A stretch of 13,789 bases of DNA, from the NCBI GenBank assembly GCA_964650975.1, contig CAZYWA010000182.1, forward strand, positions 1-13,789, given 5' to 3'. The first letter of the stretch is position 1; each line of letters begins with the position of its first letter. Of the stretch, positions 7,020 through 13,789 are shown in pieces. The position numbers and the translations under genes were made by a program. The stretch comes from CAZYWA01 sp964650975 [NCBI: uncultured bacterium] (lineage in GTDB: Bacteria > JADJOY01). A model generated the notes under the pieces. It worked only from the letters and a program-made list of their open reading frames with translations. It ran no database searches and had not been told where the DNA came from.

Positions 7020-8729
7020 ATGAACCAGCAGCCATCCACCACTCCGAGCGGCGGCGGTCCGACCTGGATCGGGGTCACGGCCACGAGCTGCCTGGTGCTG
7101 GCCGTCGGCACCGGGTGGGCACTTCACCAGCTGCGCGTCGTCACCTTCGACGGGCTGCTCGAATACATCCGCGACGCACGCACGCTTCGCGAGGGCGGGC
7201 TCTCCGCTTACCAGCACGCGGTTCACCCCTTCGGCTATCCCACGCTGCTGGCCCTGGTGCGCGCCGCGACGCCATCGCTCTTCGCGGCGTCGCGCGTCGT
7301 GTCGTGGTGGAGTGGGATCGCGGCGCTGGCGCTCTACGCGCTGGTGATCCGCGCGGCCTTCGGAGCGAGCGAGGCGCGCTGGGCGGCGCCCGCGGCATTG
7401 ATCGGGTCCGCGCTCGTCGCGCACACGCTCGAGCCGTCGAGCACGCTGCCGGCCGCCACGCTGCAGCTCGCGTCGATCTGGCTTTTCCTCTCCGGTCAGG
7501 ACCGCGTGGCGCGACTGGCCGGCGCGGGAGCCGTCGTCGGGCTCGCGTGGCTGCTGCGATATCCGAGCTTGCTGGTGTTCGGCGCGACGGCGCTGTGGCT
7601 GATGGCGGCGAACCGGCGCTCGCCGCGGCGGCTGGGAATCCTGCTCGCCGCCTATGCCCTGCCCTTCTTCGCGGTGGCGAGCCCGCAGATCGTCCTCAAC
7701 CTGAAGCACGGGCTCGACCCGCTCATCGCCAACAACGCCGGCTACATCCTGCGCGCGCAGCGCGGCCACTTCGCGGCCAACCAGACCATCGCCAGCATGC
7801 TGCTCCTGGAAGGCAGGCGCGCGGCCGCGTTCTGGGCCTCGAATCTCGCGGATTTCGTGCTGTTCAACTCGCCGCTCCTGGCGGCGATGGCGCTGGTGCT
7901 CAAGCGCGACCGCTCGGCGCGCGTCACGTACCTGGCGACCGTCATCGCGGTGCAGCAGCTGATCCTGCCGCTCACGAACTTCAACCCGAAGTTCTACCTG
8001 CTCGACCGCTGGCTGATGCTGGGGTTCGTGGTGCGGGCGCTCCGCGACGCGGCACCGGCACTCGGCGACGCCTGGTCGCGACGCGCAACCGCCAACGGAT
8101 CGCGATGGCTGCGCATCACTGCCGCGGGGCTGCTCGCCGCGCTCGCCGCGCCGCTCGCGACCGCGTACCTGGCCTTCCGGATCGCCGAGGTCTGGTCGAT
8201 GCTCGGTGACGACGAGGTGGGTGCCGCGCACCAGGAGATCACGGCGGCGCTCTACGATCGCGGCTACCGCGGGCCGGGCGAGATCCTCGGTTGCAGCAAC
8301 GTGCACTACGACCTGCACGCGCTCGCGGACGATCGCGTCGTCTACTACCGCGAGGCGGCGCGTCAGCTCCCGTCGATTCCGCGGTTCTCGAATGGTGACA
8401 CGCTGGCGCGGTTCCTGCGCGAGCACGGATTTCGTTTCGTGCTCTACGACGACGAGGATCGCGGACCGTGCCCGGACCTGGGATTCCTGTTCGAGCCCGA
8501 GGCGCTTCCGGATACTCTGACTCCGGTCGTGATCGACGATTTCTACAACCAGACGGACCGCCTCGCTCTCTACCAGCTGGCCCCGGAGCCGCCCGCCCCG
8601 CTCGCGGCGAGCGAACGCGTGGGCCGCTGGCTCGCAGTCCGGAAACCGTCGCTCAAGGGCCTGCTCGACGACTGGGCACGCGGCCTCGCGGACGCGGCGG
8701 CGTCGGCGAACGAGGACGGCGAACGGTGA
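7020..8729 (+). CDS. GT-C/PMT-family-like membrane glycosyltransferase (GT39/GT83 type)
   Basis: This 569-residue protein has about ten transmembrane helices and a C-terminal soluble domain of about 140 residues. After the first helix comes VVTFDGLLEYIRDARTLREG, with D44 where GT-C enzymes carry the catalytic or metal-binding acid. HPFGYPTLLAL follows at 69-79, matching the HPPGYPLLLAL-like signature of dolichyl-phosphate-mannose-type and ArnT-like transferases. Such enzymes take a sugar from a polyprenyl-phosphate donor and add it to a lipid or protein on the outer face of the cytoplasmic membrane. The C-terminal part (from about residue 415) has FRFVLYDDEDRG and similar strands, often seen in DUF2029/PMT-like proteins. 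ATG at 7020 has no clear ribosome binding site. The TraB gene starts inside its stop codon, so the two are probably one operon. Acceptor and donor are unknown. Confidence 0.82.
   Translation: MNQQPSTTPSGGGPTWIGVTATSCLVLAVGTGWALHQLRVVTFDGLLEYIRDARTLREGGLSAYQHAVHPFGYPTLLALVRAATPSLFAASRVVSWWSGIAALALYALVIRAAFGASEARWAAPAALIGSALVAHTLEPSSTLPAATLQLASIWLFLSGQDRVARLAGAGAVVGLAWLLRYPSLLVFGATALWLMAANRRSPRRLGILLAAYALPFFAVASPQIVLNLKHGLDPLIANNAGYILRAQRGHFAANQTIASMLLLEGRRAAAFWASNLADFVLFNSPLLAAMALVLKRDRSARVTYLATVIAVQQLILPLTNFNPKFYLLDRWLMLGFVVRALRDAAPALGDAWSRRATANGSRWLRITAAGLLAALAAPLATAYLAFRIAEVWSMLGDDEVGAAHQEITAALYDRGYRGPGEILGCSNVHYDLHALADDRVVYYREAARQLPSIPRFSNGDTLARFLREHGFRFVLYDDEDRGPCPDLGFLFEPEALPDTLTPVVIDDFYNQTDRLALYQLAPEPPAPLAASERVGRWLAVRKPSLKGLLDDWARGLADAAASANEDGER
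8712..8716 (+). promoter_or_regulatory. Shine-Dalgarno site for the TraB/GumN gene
   Basis: GAGGA lies nine nt before the GTG at 8726, inside the end of the glycosyltransferase gene. It decides the start: the same frame is open much further upstream, to about 8468, but no conserved sequence lies there and a signal peptide begins right after this GTG. Confidence 0.6.
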
Positions 8730-9814
8730 TCGCGCGCCCGCCGATCGCGCCAGCCCTGCTGTCGGTGGCGCTGGCGCTCGCGAGCACGGCGCCGGCGGAA
8801 GAGCTGCACCGCTGGGTCGATCCGGACGGCCATCTCCACATCAGCGACACCGCTCCACCGGCGGGGGCGCACGAGACGACGGCGCCTCGAGCGACGGCCG
8901 CGGAGCCGGCCAGCCCAGCGCAGTCCGGCGAGCCCGCGTCCAGCCACGGCGGCTCCCGGTTCACCCAGGGCCTGCTGTGGCGCGTCGAACCGGCGCGGAC
9001 GCAACCCGATCCGCAGACTCCTCCGAGCTACGTGTTCGGAACCATGCATTCGGCGGATCCGCGGGTGGCGCACCTCTCGCCCGAGTCCGAGCAAGCGTTC
9101 GGCTCGTCGCGCTCGTTCTGCGCGGAAGCGAATCTCGACGGCACCGCGCTGATGACGGTGGGCCAGCGGATGTTCTCGTCCGACGGCCGGAGCCTGGACG
9201 CGATCCTCGGCCCCGATCTCTTCGGACGCATCGCACCGATGTTGGCGCAGCGCGGACTGCCGGCCGACTTTCTTCCGATGCTGAGACCGTGGGTCGTGCT
9301 GCTGACGCTCGGGATCCCCACGTCGGTCAGCTCGGACTCGGGAACGATCCTCGACGTCGACCTGATGCAGCGCGCCGAGGCCGCCGGCAAGGAAGTGTGC
9401 GGCCTCGAGACCCTCGACGAGCAGATCGACAGCGTCGAAAAGATGCCCGAACGCGACCAGATCGCGCACATCCGAGCCGCGGCCGACGAAGCGGGAAGCC
9501 TCGAAGCCATGTACGCCAAGGCCATCGAACTCTACGTGCGCGGCGACCTCGCCGGGCTGCGCGGGCTCGAGAGCGGCAACGGGGACGACGCCGAGCTGTC
9601 GCGACGGCTGATCGATCAGCGAAACGTCCGCATGGCCGATCGAATCGCGCCGCGCGCCCGGAAAGGCGGGGTGTTCGTCGCCATCGGGGCCGCGCACCTG
9701 GGCGGCGAGCAGGGCGTGCTGGCGCTGCTCGAACGGCGCGGCTTCCGCGTCACGCAGGTCGAGCCCGCGGCCGCCGCAACGGTGCCGGAGGTTCCGGCGA
9801 CGGATTCGAACTAG
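8726..9814 (+). CDS. Secreted TraB/GumN family protein with N-terminal DUF4124 domain
   Basis: The 362-residue product starts with a signal peptide (about residues 1-24, core LLSVALALASTAPAEE). A short DUF4124 module follows (HRWVDPDGHLHISDTAPPAG, about 28-47), then an Ala/Pro/Ser linker and a full TraB/GumN domain. TraB marks are YVFGTMHSADPR (102-113), LDVDLMQRAEAAGKEVCGLET (209-229 region), Q299-R-N and IGAAHLGGEQGVLALLERRGFRV (320-341 region). The family includes bacterial GumN and animal Tiki and is related to a metalloprotease fold with paired GxxH motifs, both present here, so metal-dependent peptidase activity is possible. It should act in the periplasm or outside the cytoplasm. The start overlaps the upstream stop as GTGA (8726-8729). 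Its own TAG shares the palindrome CTAG with the TAG of the convergent kinase gene. Family call is firm; substrate unknown. Confidence 0.93.
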   Translation: MIARPPIAPALLSVALALASTAPAEELHRWVDPDGHLHISDTAPPAGAHETTAPRATAAEPASPAQSGEPASSHGGSRFTQGLLWRVEPARTQPDPQTPPSYVFGTMHSADPRVAHLSPESEQAFGSSRSFCAEANLDGTALMTVGQRMFSSDGRSLDAILGPDLFGRIAPMLAQRGLPADFLPMLRPWVVLLTLGIPTSVSSDSGTILDVDLMQRAEAAGKEVCGLETLDEQIDSVEKMPERDQIAHIRAAADEAGSLEAMYAKAIELYVRGDLAGLRGLESGNGDDAELSRRLIDQRNVRMADRIAPRARKGGVFVAIGAAHLGGEQGVLALLERRGFRVTQVEPAAAATVPEVPATDSN

Positions 9815-11490
9815 CTCGGGTTCGCGAGCGGCAGACCGATGCGCCGGAAGAGCGTCGTGAAGTCGTCGTCCTCGATCGGCTTCTTCAGGAACTCGCCGCC
9901 GCGCGGGATGAGCTTGGCGAGGTCACGGTCGGCGCTGCGGTCCGAGAGCAGCACGATGGGCGTGATCGCGGTACGCGGGAACGAGCGCAGGATCTGGCTC
10001 GCCTCGAGACCGCTGATCTTGGGCATGTAGACGTTCACGAACACCACGTCGCTGCCGCGCCCGAGCGCCGCCTCGACCAGGCCGTAGCCGTCGGTCACGC
10101 GCACCACGTCGAGACCGTGGCGATCGAGGAGCTCGGTCATGACGCGCGCTTCCTCGGCGTCGGGCTCGCCCAGGATGGCGCGCTTCCGCTGCACCTCGGC
10201 CGGCTCCTTGTGGTGAAACCGCTCCCGGGCGCGCTCCAGATCCTGGAGCAGCGCCGCCGAGTCGGGGTAGCGCTCGCCGGCCGTCTTGGCGAGGCACTTG
10301 AGAACGATCCCCTCGACGTAAGCGCTGACCGTCGAATTGAGCGTGGTGACGGGTCGCGGTCGCTCCGTCAGATGCTTCTGAGCGGTGGTGACCAGGTTCT
10401 TTCCCTCGAACGGGACGGTGCCGGTGAGCATCTCGTAGAGCACGCACCCGAACGAGTAAACGTCGGTGGCCGGCACCACCGGCTTGTCCTCGAACTGCTC
10501 GGGCGCCATGTAGGCGGGTGTGCCGAGCAGCATGCCGTCGTGGGTGAGGCGGATGTCCTCGGGCCGGCGCGCGAGGCCGAAGTCGAGCACGATGGCCTTG
10601 CCTTCCGGCGTGACCATGAGGTTCGAGCTCTTGAGGTCGCGGTGCACGATCCCCGCGCGATGGCAGGCCGCGAGGCCGTCCGCGGCCTGGATCGCGATGT
10701 CGAGCGTTTCCTCCTCGCTCAGGAAACCGCGCTCCTTGATGACCTCGATCAGCGTGACGCCCGGCACGTACTCCATTGCCAGGAACGCGCGCTCGCCCAT
10801 GCGGCCGATCTCGTAGATGGTCGCGACGTGCTGGTTCTTGATCTGGCGGCTGAGCCGGATCTCGTGACGCAGCCGCTGGGTCCATTGCTGGTCCTCGGAC
10901 CACTCGAACTTGAGCACCTTGAGGGCGACGATCTCGCCCAGCTCCTTGTCGTAGGCCTTGAAGACGTCGGCAGTTCCGCCGCGGCCAATCCGGTCGATCA
11001 GCTCGTAGCGGCTGTTGCGTCCCACCGCCTCGCGAGAGCGCGCCTTCTCGCCGGGGGGAACGAGCTCCTCGGTGGGTGCGTCGTCCGAATCGAGCACTTC
11101 GTCGGGCTTGCTGTCGGCATAGCGCTTCGCCTGGCGCTCCATGACCGCCAGACGGACGCTCAGCAGGCCCATGTCGATGGGCTTGGTGAAGTAATCGTCG
11201 GCGCCCGCCTCGAGAACCTTTTGCACGGCGTCGTGCTGATGCTGGCTGGTGCACACCACGATCACGGACCAGGCACCACGAGGCGATTGACGTAGCCGCC
11301 GGCACACCTCGAGCCCGTCCGCGTCGGGGAGGTCGCCGTCGAGGATCACCAGCGGAAAATCGCCCACCACGTACGCGGCGACGGCGGAGGCACCGTCGAC
11401 CACGATGGTCACGTCGTGGCCGCGCGCGCGCAGCACCGCTTGCATCAGCGCGCGCAGCGCTTCGTCGGGCTCGACCAGTAGCGTGTTCAT
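9811..11490 (-). CDS. Receiver - Ser/Thr protein kinase - degenerate receiver signalling protein, 559 aa
   Basis: Three domains are visible. REC1 (residues 1-120) keeps the phosphoacceptor D51 in LVILDGDLPDADG, T81 in VVCTSQ, and K103 in DDYFTKPID. A Hanks-type kinase (about 161-425) has the glycine loop IGRGGTADVF, K191 in VALKVLK, E210, HRDLKSSN (283-290), DFG (303-305) and APE (329-331), so it should be catalytically competent. REC2 (about 436-555) keeps S516 and K537, but the phosphoacceptor position is N486 in VVFVNVYMPKISG, encoded by AAC at 10035-10033. No transmembrane helix is present, so the protein is cytoplasmic. ATG at 11490 is chosen because it precedes the first receiver strand and leaves a 19-nt gap after the thiolase gene; the upstream in-frame ATG at 11556 would overlap it. 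Targets and partner histidine kinase are unknown. Confidence 0.95.
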   Translation of the reverse strand: MNTLLVEPDEALRALMQAVLRARGHDVTIVVDGASAVAAYVVGDFPLVILDGDLPDADGLEVCRRLRQSPRGAWSVIVVCTSQHQHDAVQKVLEAGADDYFTKPIDMGLLSVRLAVMERQAKRYADSKPDEVLDSDDAPTEELVPPGEKARSREAVGRNSRYELIDRIGRGGTADVFKAYDKELGEIVALKVLKFEWSEDQQWTQRLRHEIRLSRQIKNQHVATIYEIGRMGERAFLAMEYVPGVTLIEVIKERGFLSEEETLDIAIQAADGLAACHRAGIVHRDLKSSNLMVTPEGKAIVLDFGLARRPEDIRLTHDGMLLGTPAYMAPEQFEDKPVVPATDVYSFGCVLYEMLTGTVPFEGKNLVTTAQKHLTERPRPVTTLNSTVSAYVEGIVLKCLAKTAGERYPDSAALLQDLERARERFHHKEPAEVQRKRAILGEPDAEEARVMTELLDRHGLDVVRVTDGYGLVEAALGRGSDVVFVNVYMPKISGLEASQILRSFPRTAITPIVLLSDRSADRDLAKLIPRGGEFLKKPIEDDDFTTLFRRIGLPLANPS

Positions 11491-11509
11491 GGCTTGCCGC
11501 GAGACTGGC

Positions 11510-12694
11510 TCAACCAGGCCCCAGCACGAAGACCGTCGAGACGCTGCCGGGGCCACCCAGCGTGTGGGCGAGGCCCAGATCGGCCTTGGGGACCTGCATC
11601 TTGCCGGCTCGGCCGCGGATCTGGTCGGCGATCTGGTTGATCATCCGCACGCCGGAGGCGCCGATCGGGTGGCCGCAGCTCTTGAGGCCACCGCCGGTGT
11701 TGACGGGAATGCGGCCGCCCAGCCGCGTGACGTTGTCGTGCACCAGCTCCCAGCCGCGGCCGCGCGGCGCGAGCCCGAGGTCCTCGTAATTCAGGATCTC
11801 GGTGATGGTGAAGCAATCGTGGCACTCGACCACGTCGAAGGCGCTCGCCGGATCGCGCACACCGGCATCCGCGTACGCGACCGCGGACGCCTGGCGCGTG
11901 GCCTCGAAGCCCAGGAAGTCCCAGTCGGGATTCATCTGCGCGCCGAAGTAACCGTTCGTCACGGCCAGGCCGATGCCGCGGATCGCGACCGGGTCCTTCA
12001 CGTACTCGCGGGCGCGATCGGCGCGGGTCAGGATCACCGCCGCGGCGCCGTCGGTGGTCGGACAGCAATCGTAGAGGCGCAGCGGCTCGGCGACCGGCGG
12101 TGCCCTGCGCGCGGTTTCCTCGGTGATGGCTTTGCGGAAGTGCGCCTTGGGGTTCAGCGCTCCGTGGTCGTGGTTCTTGACCGCGACCTTGTCGAGGGTC
12201 GATTCGTCGAGCCGGTTCTGGTCGAGGTAGCGGGTCGCGAGCAGCGCGAACATGCCGGGCGCCGTGCGTCCCTTGCAGAGCAGCGGATGGCCGCGCTCGA
12301 CGTGCTGCGCCACCAGGCTGCCGCGCGACGGCACGTCGCGCATCTTCTCGACGCCCACCGCCAGCGCCACGTCGAAAGCACCCGACGCGACCGCGAACGC
12401 GGCGTTCCGCACCGCCTCCATTCCGGTGCAGCAGAGATTGGAAACGCGCGTGACCGGAATCGGATAGAGGTGCAGCGGCTCGGCGACGCTGGTGCCCGAG
12501 GCACCTTCGTAACCCCACGCCATCGGCAGATAGGTGCCGAGCCACGCGGCCTGGATGTCCTTCAGCGTGAGCCCGGCATCCTCGACCGCGAGCGTCACCG
12601 CCTGCGACAGCATGTCGGTGAGACTCTGATCGAAGTTCTCACCGAAGCGGATGGTGCCGCTGCCGATGATCGCGACTTTTCCGCCGATCCCCAT
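11510..12694 (-). CDS. SCP-x-type thiolase (acetyl-CoA acetyltransferase-like)
   Basis: This 394-residue protein is a full-length thiolase of the SCP-2/SCP-x or archaeal type. It has the nucleophile C88 in SNLCCTGMEAV, H292 in VVECHDCFTITEI, H342 in KSCGHPIGASG, and H377 in LAHTLGGPGS, replacing the second cysteine motif of classical thiolases as in SCPx enzymes. It should condense or cleave 3-ketoacyl-CoA with CoA in the cytoplasm. ATG at 12694 is certain. GAGGAG (12704-12699) overlaps the TGA of the upstream gene (12705-12703) and sits four nt from the ATG, so translation is coupled. Pairing with an HMGCS-like/DUF35 protein matches the archaeal thiolase/HMGCS/DUF35 complex, where DUF35 binds the CoA carrier moiety. 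The real acyl substrate here is unknown. Confidence 0.93.
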   Translation of the reverse strand: MGIGGKVAIIGSGTIRFGENFDQSLTDMLSQAVTLAVEDAGLTLKDIQAAWLGTYLPMAWGYEGASGTSVAEPLHLYPIPVTRVSNLCCTGMEAVRNAAFAVASGAFDVALAVGVEKMRDVPSRGSLVAQHVERGHPLLCKGRTAPGMFALLATRYLDQNRLDESTLDKVAVKNHDHGALNPKAHFRKAITEETARRAPPVAEPLRLYDCCPTTDGAAAVILTRADRAREYVKDPVAIRGIGLAVTNGYFGAQMNPDWDFLGFEATRQASAVAYADAGVRDPASAFDVVECHDCFTITEILNYEDLGLAPRGRGWELVHDNVTRLGGRIPVNTGGGLKSCGHPIGASGVRMINQIADQIRGRAGKMQVPKADLGLAHTLGGPGSVSTVFVLGPG

Positions 12695-12698
12695 CTCG

Positions 12699-12704
12699 CT
12701 CCTC
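12699..12704 (-). promoter_or_regulatory. Shine-Dalgarno site of the thiolase gene, overlapping the upstream stop
   Basis: On the minus strand the junction reads TGAGGAGCGAGATG: the upstream stop TGA, the site GAGGAG and the thiolase ATG are packed into 14 nt. This is the clearest ribosome binding site in the window and indicates coupled, probably stoichiometric, translation of the HMGCS-like/DUF35 fusion and thiolase. Confidence 0.75.
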
Positions 12705-13789
12705 AGCAGAGCCGCATCTTCCAGCCGTAGTTCGGGAACCCGCCGCCCGAGTGCAGGCAGCGGAAGGTGAGCCCGACCCGCCCGCCGATCCGCAGCTCGG
12801 CCGGCAAAGCGTCCGCCACCTCCGCGTAGTATCGTCCGCCGCCCGCCAGGTCGGCGGACGCCATCACCGTGGGCGGCTCGGGGCTCGGCACCAGGTGATC
12901 GGCCGTGAAGGTGACGATCGTGCCTTCGCGACCCAGCGGAACCTCGTCGAACGCGCGGCCGTCGCACGAGTGACAGACCGGTTTGGGCGGCAGCTCGATG
13001 GCGCCGCAGGTCAGGCAGCGCGATCCGCGCCAGCGCACCAGGGCGCGCTCGTCGCGAGCCAGCACCGCCGGGGATGTCCAGGGCGAGATCGCTTCCCCGG
13101 AAAGGAGCCCCCGCATCCGCAAATACTGCGGATAGCGGGCGATGGTCCGTGCGCCGCCGCAGGCTCGTTCGAGGGCTTTCGCAACCGAAGGTGCTTCGTC
13201 GCCCACTCGCACCAGCAGCGCTTCGGCCCCCGTCCCCGCGCCCAGAACCACGAGCGTCTCCCCGGGGAGCGAAGCGGCGAGCCCGCGGGCGAGCGCCAGC
13301 GGAAACGCCGCCGAGCCGAGGGCGCCGAGTGTCTCGAGGGTGCCGTCGGCGACGACGCGATCGGCGGGGAAATCCAGGCTCTTGCGAATGGCGCGGTCGA
13401 GAGCGGGGTCCGGTGCCGCCAGCGAGATCCGCGCGCGGTCCCGGTCGACACCGTGCTCGGCGAGCACGCGCCGCGCCAGTTTCGCCACGGCGGCCGGGGC
13501 ACCTTTCTCCTGCACGAACGGCCGATCGGCTTCCTCGGCGGCGTGCCCGCCGCGCCGCCGCCACCGCTCCCGGATCCCCGTGGTGAGCGACGCATGGGCG
13601 AGCACCTCGCCCAGTCGAGGCTCAGGGCCGAGGGTCACCGCCACCGCACCGTCCCCGAGCTGTCCCTCGAAGGTGCTGCCTGGCTCCGGCGCCTGCACAT
13701 CCGCCGCGGCGACCAGCATTCGCCCGGCGCCCGCGCGCACCGCGTGACCGGCCGCGCGCAGCGCCTGCGCGCTCGCGCCCAGCGACCCG
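12703..13789 (-). CDS. HMG-CoA-synthase-like / DUF35 (zinc ribbon + OB-fold) fusion protein, N-terminus outside window
   Basis: The frame is open to the right edge of the window; 361 residues are visible before the TGA at 12705-12703. The edge reads GSLGASAQALRAAGHAVRAG then RMLVAAADVQAPEPGS, continuing into GDGAVAVTLG; this is HMG-CoA-synthase/thiolase-fold sequence, so the GTG at 13740 is internal and not the start. The HMGCS-like part runs to VVLGAGTGAEALLVRVG. Where archaeal HMGCS has the catalytic His (HQP), this protein has AAP (GCG at 13419-13417). The C-terminal DUF35 part has a zinc ribbon (C-x2-C ... C-x2-C, 13018-12964: CLTCGAIELPPKPVCHSC) and an OB-fold with GTIVTFTADHLVP, PPTVMASADLAGG and FRCLHSGG. 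DUF35 proteins bind acyl-CoA and bridge thiolase and HMGCS. The missing N-terminal half holds the Cys and Glu needed to judge catalysis. It is the first visible gene of the thiolase-kinase operon. Confidence 0.87.
   Translation of the reverse strand, partial: GSLGASAQALRAAGHAVRAGAGRMLVAAADVQAPEPGSTFEGQLGDGAVAVTLGPEPRLGEVLAHASLTTGIRERWRRRGGHAAEEADRPFVQEKGAPAAVAKLARRVLAEHGVDRDRARISLAAPDPALDRAIRKSLDFPADRVVADGTLETLGALGSAAFPLALARGLAASLPGETLVVLGAGTGAEALLVRVGDEAPSVAKALERACGGARTIARYPQYLRMRGLLSGEAISPWTSPAVLARDERALVRWRGSRCLTCGAIELPPKPVCHSCDGRAFDEVPLGREGTIVTFTADHLVPSPEPPTVMASADLAGGGRYYAEVADALPAELRIGGRVGLTFRCLHSGGGFPNYGWKMRLC

Noticed and set aside
7002-8426. In-frame upstream extension of the 175-aa membrane protein (650 codons in total) antisense to the glycosyltransferase
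   Set aside because: The extension is charged, repeat-like Arg/Gln/Glu sequence with no hydrophobic pattern and lies wholly over a well supported gene; the real part begins at the hydrophobic helix at 7001.
8977-11295. A 772-codon open frame on the plus strand running antisense to the kinase gene
   Set aside because: Its translation is rich in Arg, Ala, Gly and His with no conserved motif, and it crosses both the TraB gene and the kinase gene, which are certain. Long shadow frames are expected in such GC-rich coding DNA.
11491-11556. Upstream in-frame ATG giving the kinase 22 more residues
   Set aside because: It would overlap the thiolase C-terminus by 47 nt, and receiver domains normally begin at the first strand, as they do from the ATG at 11490.
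13741-13789. GTG at 13740 as the start of the HMGCS-like/DUF35 protein
   Set aside because: The frame stays open to the window edge and the residues before it continue the conserved thiolase-fold pattern, so the gene is cut by the window rather than starting there.
1-13789. CRISPR array, tRNA, insertion sequence or prophage
   Set aside because: No direct repeat array, tRNA-like cloverleaf, transposase or terminal inverted repeats were seen by eye on either strand; gaps between genes are all shorter than 250 nt.

Overview
This is a GC-rich bacterial chromosome window (roughly 70% GC by eye). Many start codons are GTG or TTG, Shine-Dalgarno sites are sparse, and genes are tightly packed. No tRNA, rRNA, insertion sequence, phage gene or CRISPR array is visible, and no gene is a secure taxonomic marker. 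The mix of a Ser/Thr kinase flanked by receiver domains, an SCP-x-type thiolase beside an HMG-CoA-synthase-like/DUF35 fusion, and several large orphan membrane proteins would suit an uncultivated soil or sediment lineage such as Myxococcota, Candidatus Eisenbacteria or Binatota. That placement is a low-confidence inference.

Layout, left to right. (1) 1-198: the last 30 codons of a cold-shock protein, closed by a strong intrinsic terminator. (2) 266-1598, + strand: a divergent PlsC-like acyltransferase, then a SemiSWEET sugar transporter. (3) 1606-3989, - strand: a membrane protein resembling carotenoid-biosynthesis (DUF422/CruF-like) proteins, a small unknown protein, and an aldo/keto reductase whose start overlaps the stop of the small gene. 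(4) 3990-4231: a divergent intergenic region with two weak promoter candidates. (5) 4232-6448, + strand: a 738-residue polytopic membrane protein of unknown function, possibly GT-C-like. (6) 6474-7001, - strand: a 175-residue two-helix membrane protein of unknown function. (7) 7020-9814, + strand: a GT-C/PMT-like membrane glycosyltransferase, then a secreted DUF4124-TraB/GumN protein whose start overlaps the glycosyltransferase stop. (8) 9811-13789, - strand: an apparent operon, in transcription order, of an HMG-CoA-synthase-like/DUF35 fusion (5' end outside the window), an SCP-x thiolase, and a REC-Ser/Thr kinase-REC regulator.

How the genes may work together. The right-hand operon is the most interesting part. 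The thiolase, HMGCS-like and DUF35 modules match the three components of the known archaeal thiolase/HMGCS/DUF35 acyl-CoA condensing complex. Here two of them are fused, and the HMGCS-like half appears to have lost its catalytic histidine. Directly downstream, with only a 19-nt gap, is a signalling protein that joins a normal receiver, a complete Ser/Thr kinase, and a second receiver whose phosphoacceptor Asp is Asn. A phospho-signal controlling this acyl-CoA or lipid enzyme is a reasonable hypothesis from the gene order, not something the sequence proves. The middle of the window is devoted to envelope and membrane functions (glycosyltransferase-like proteins, secreted TraB protein, lipid acyltransferase).
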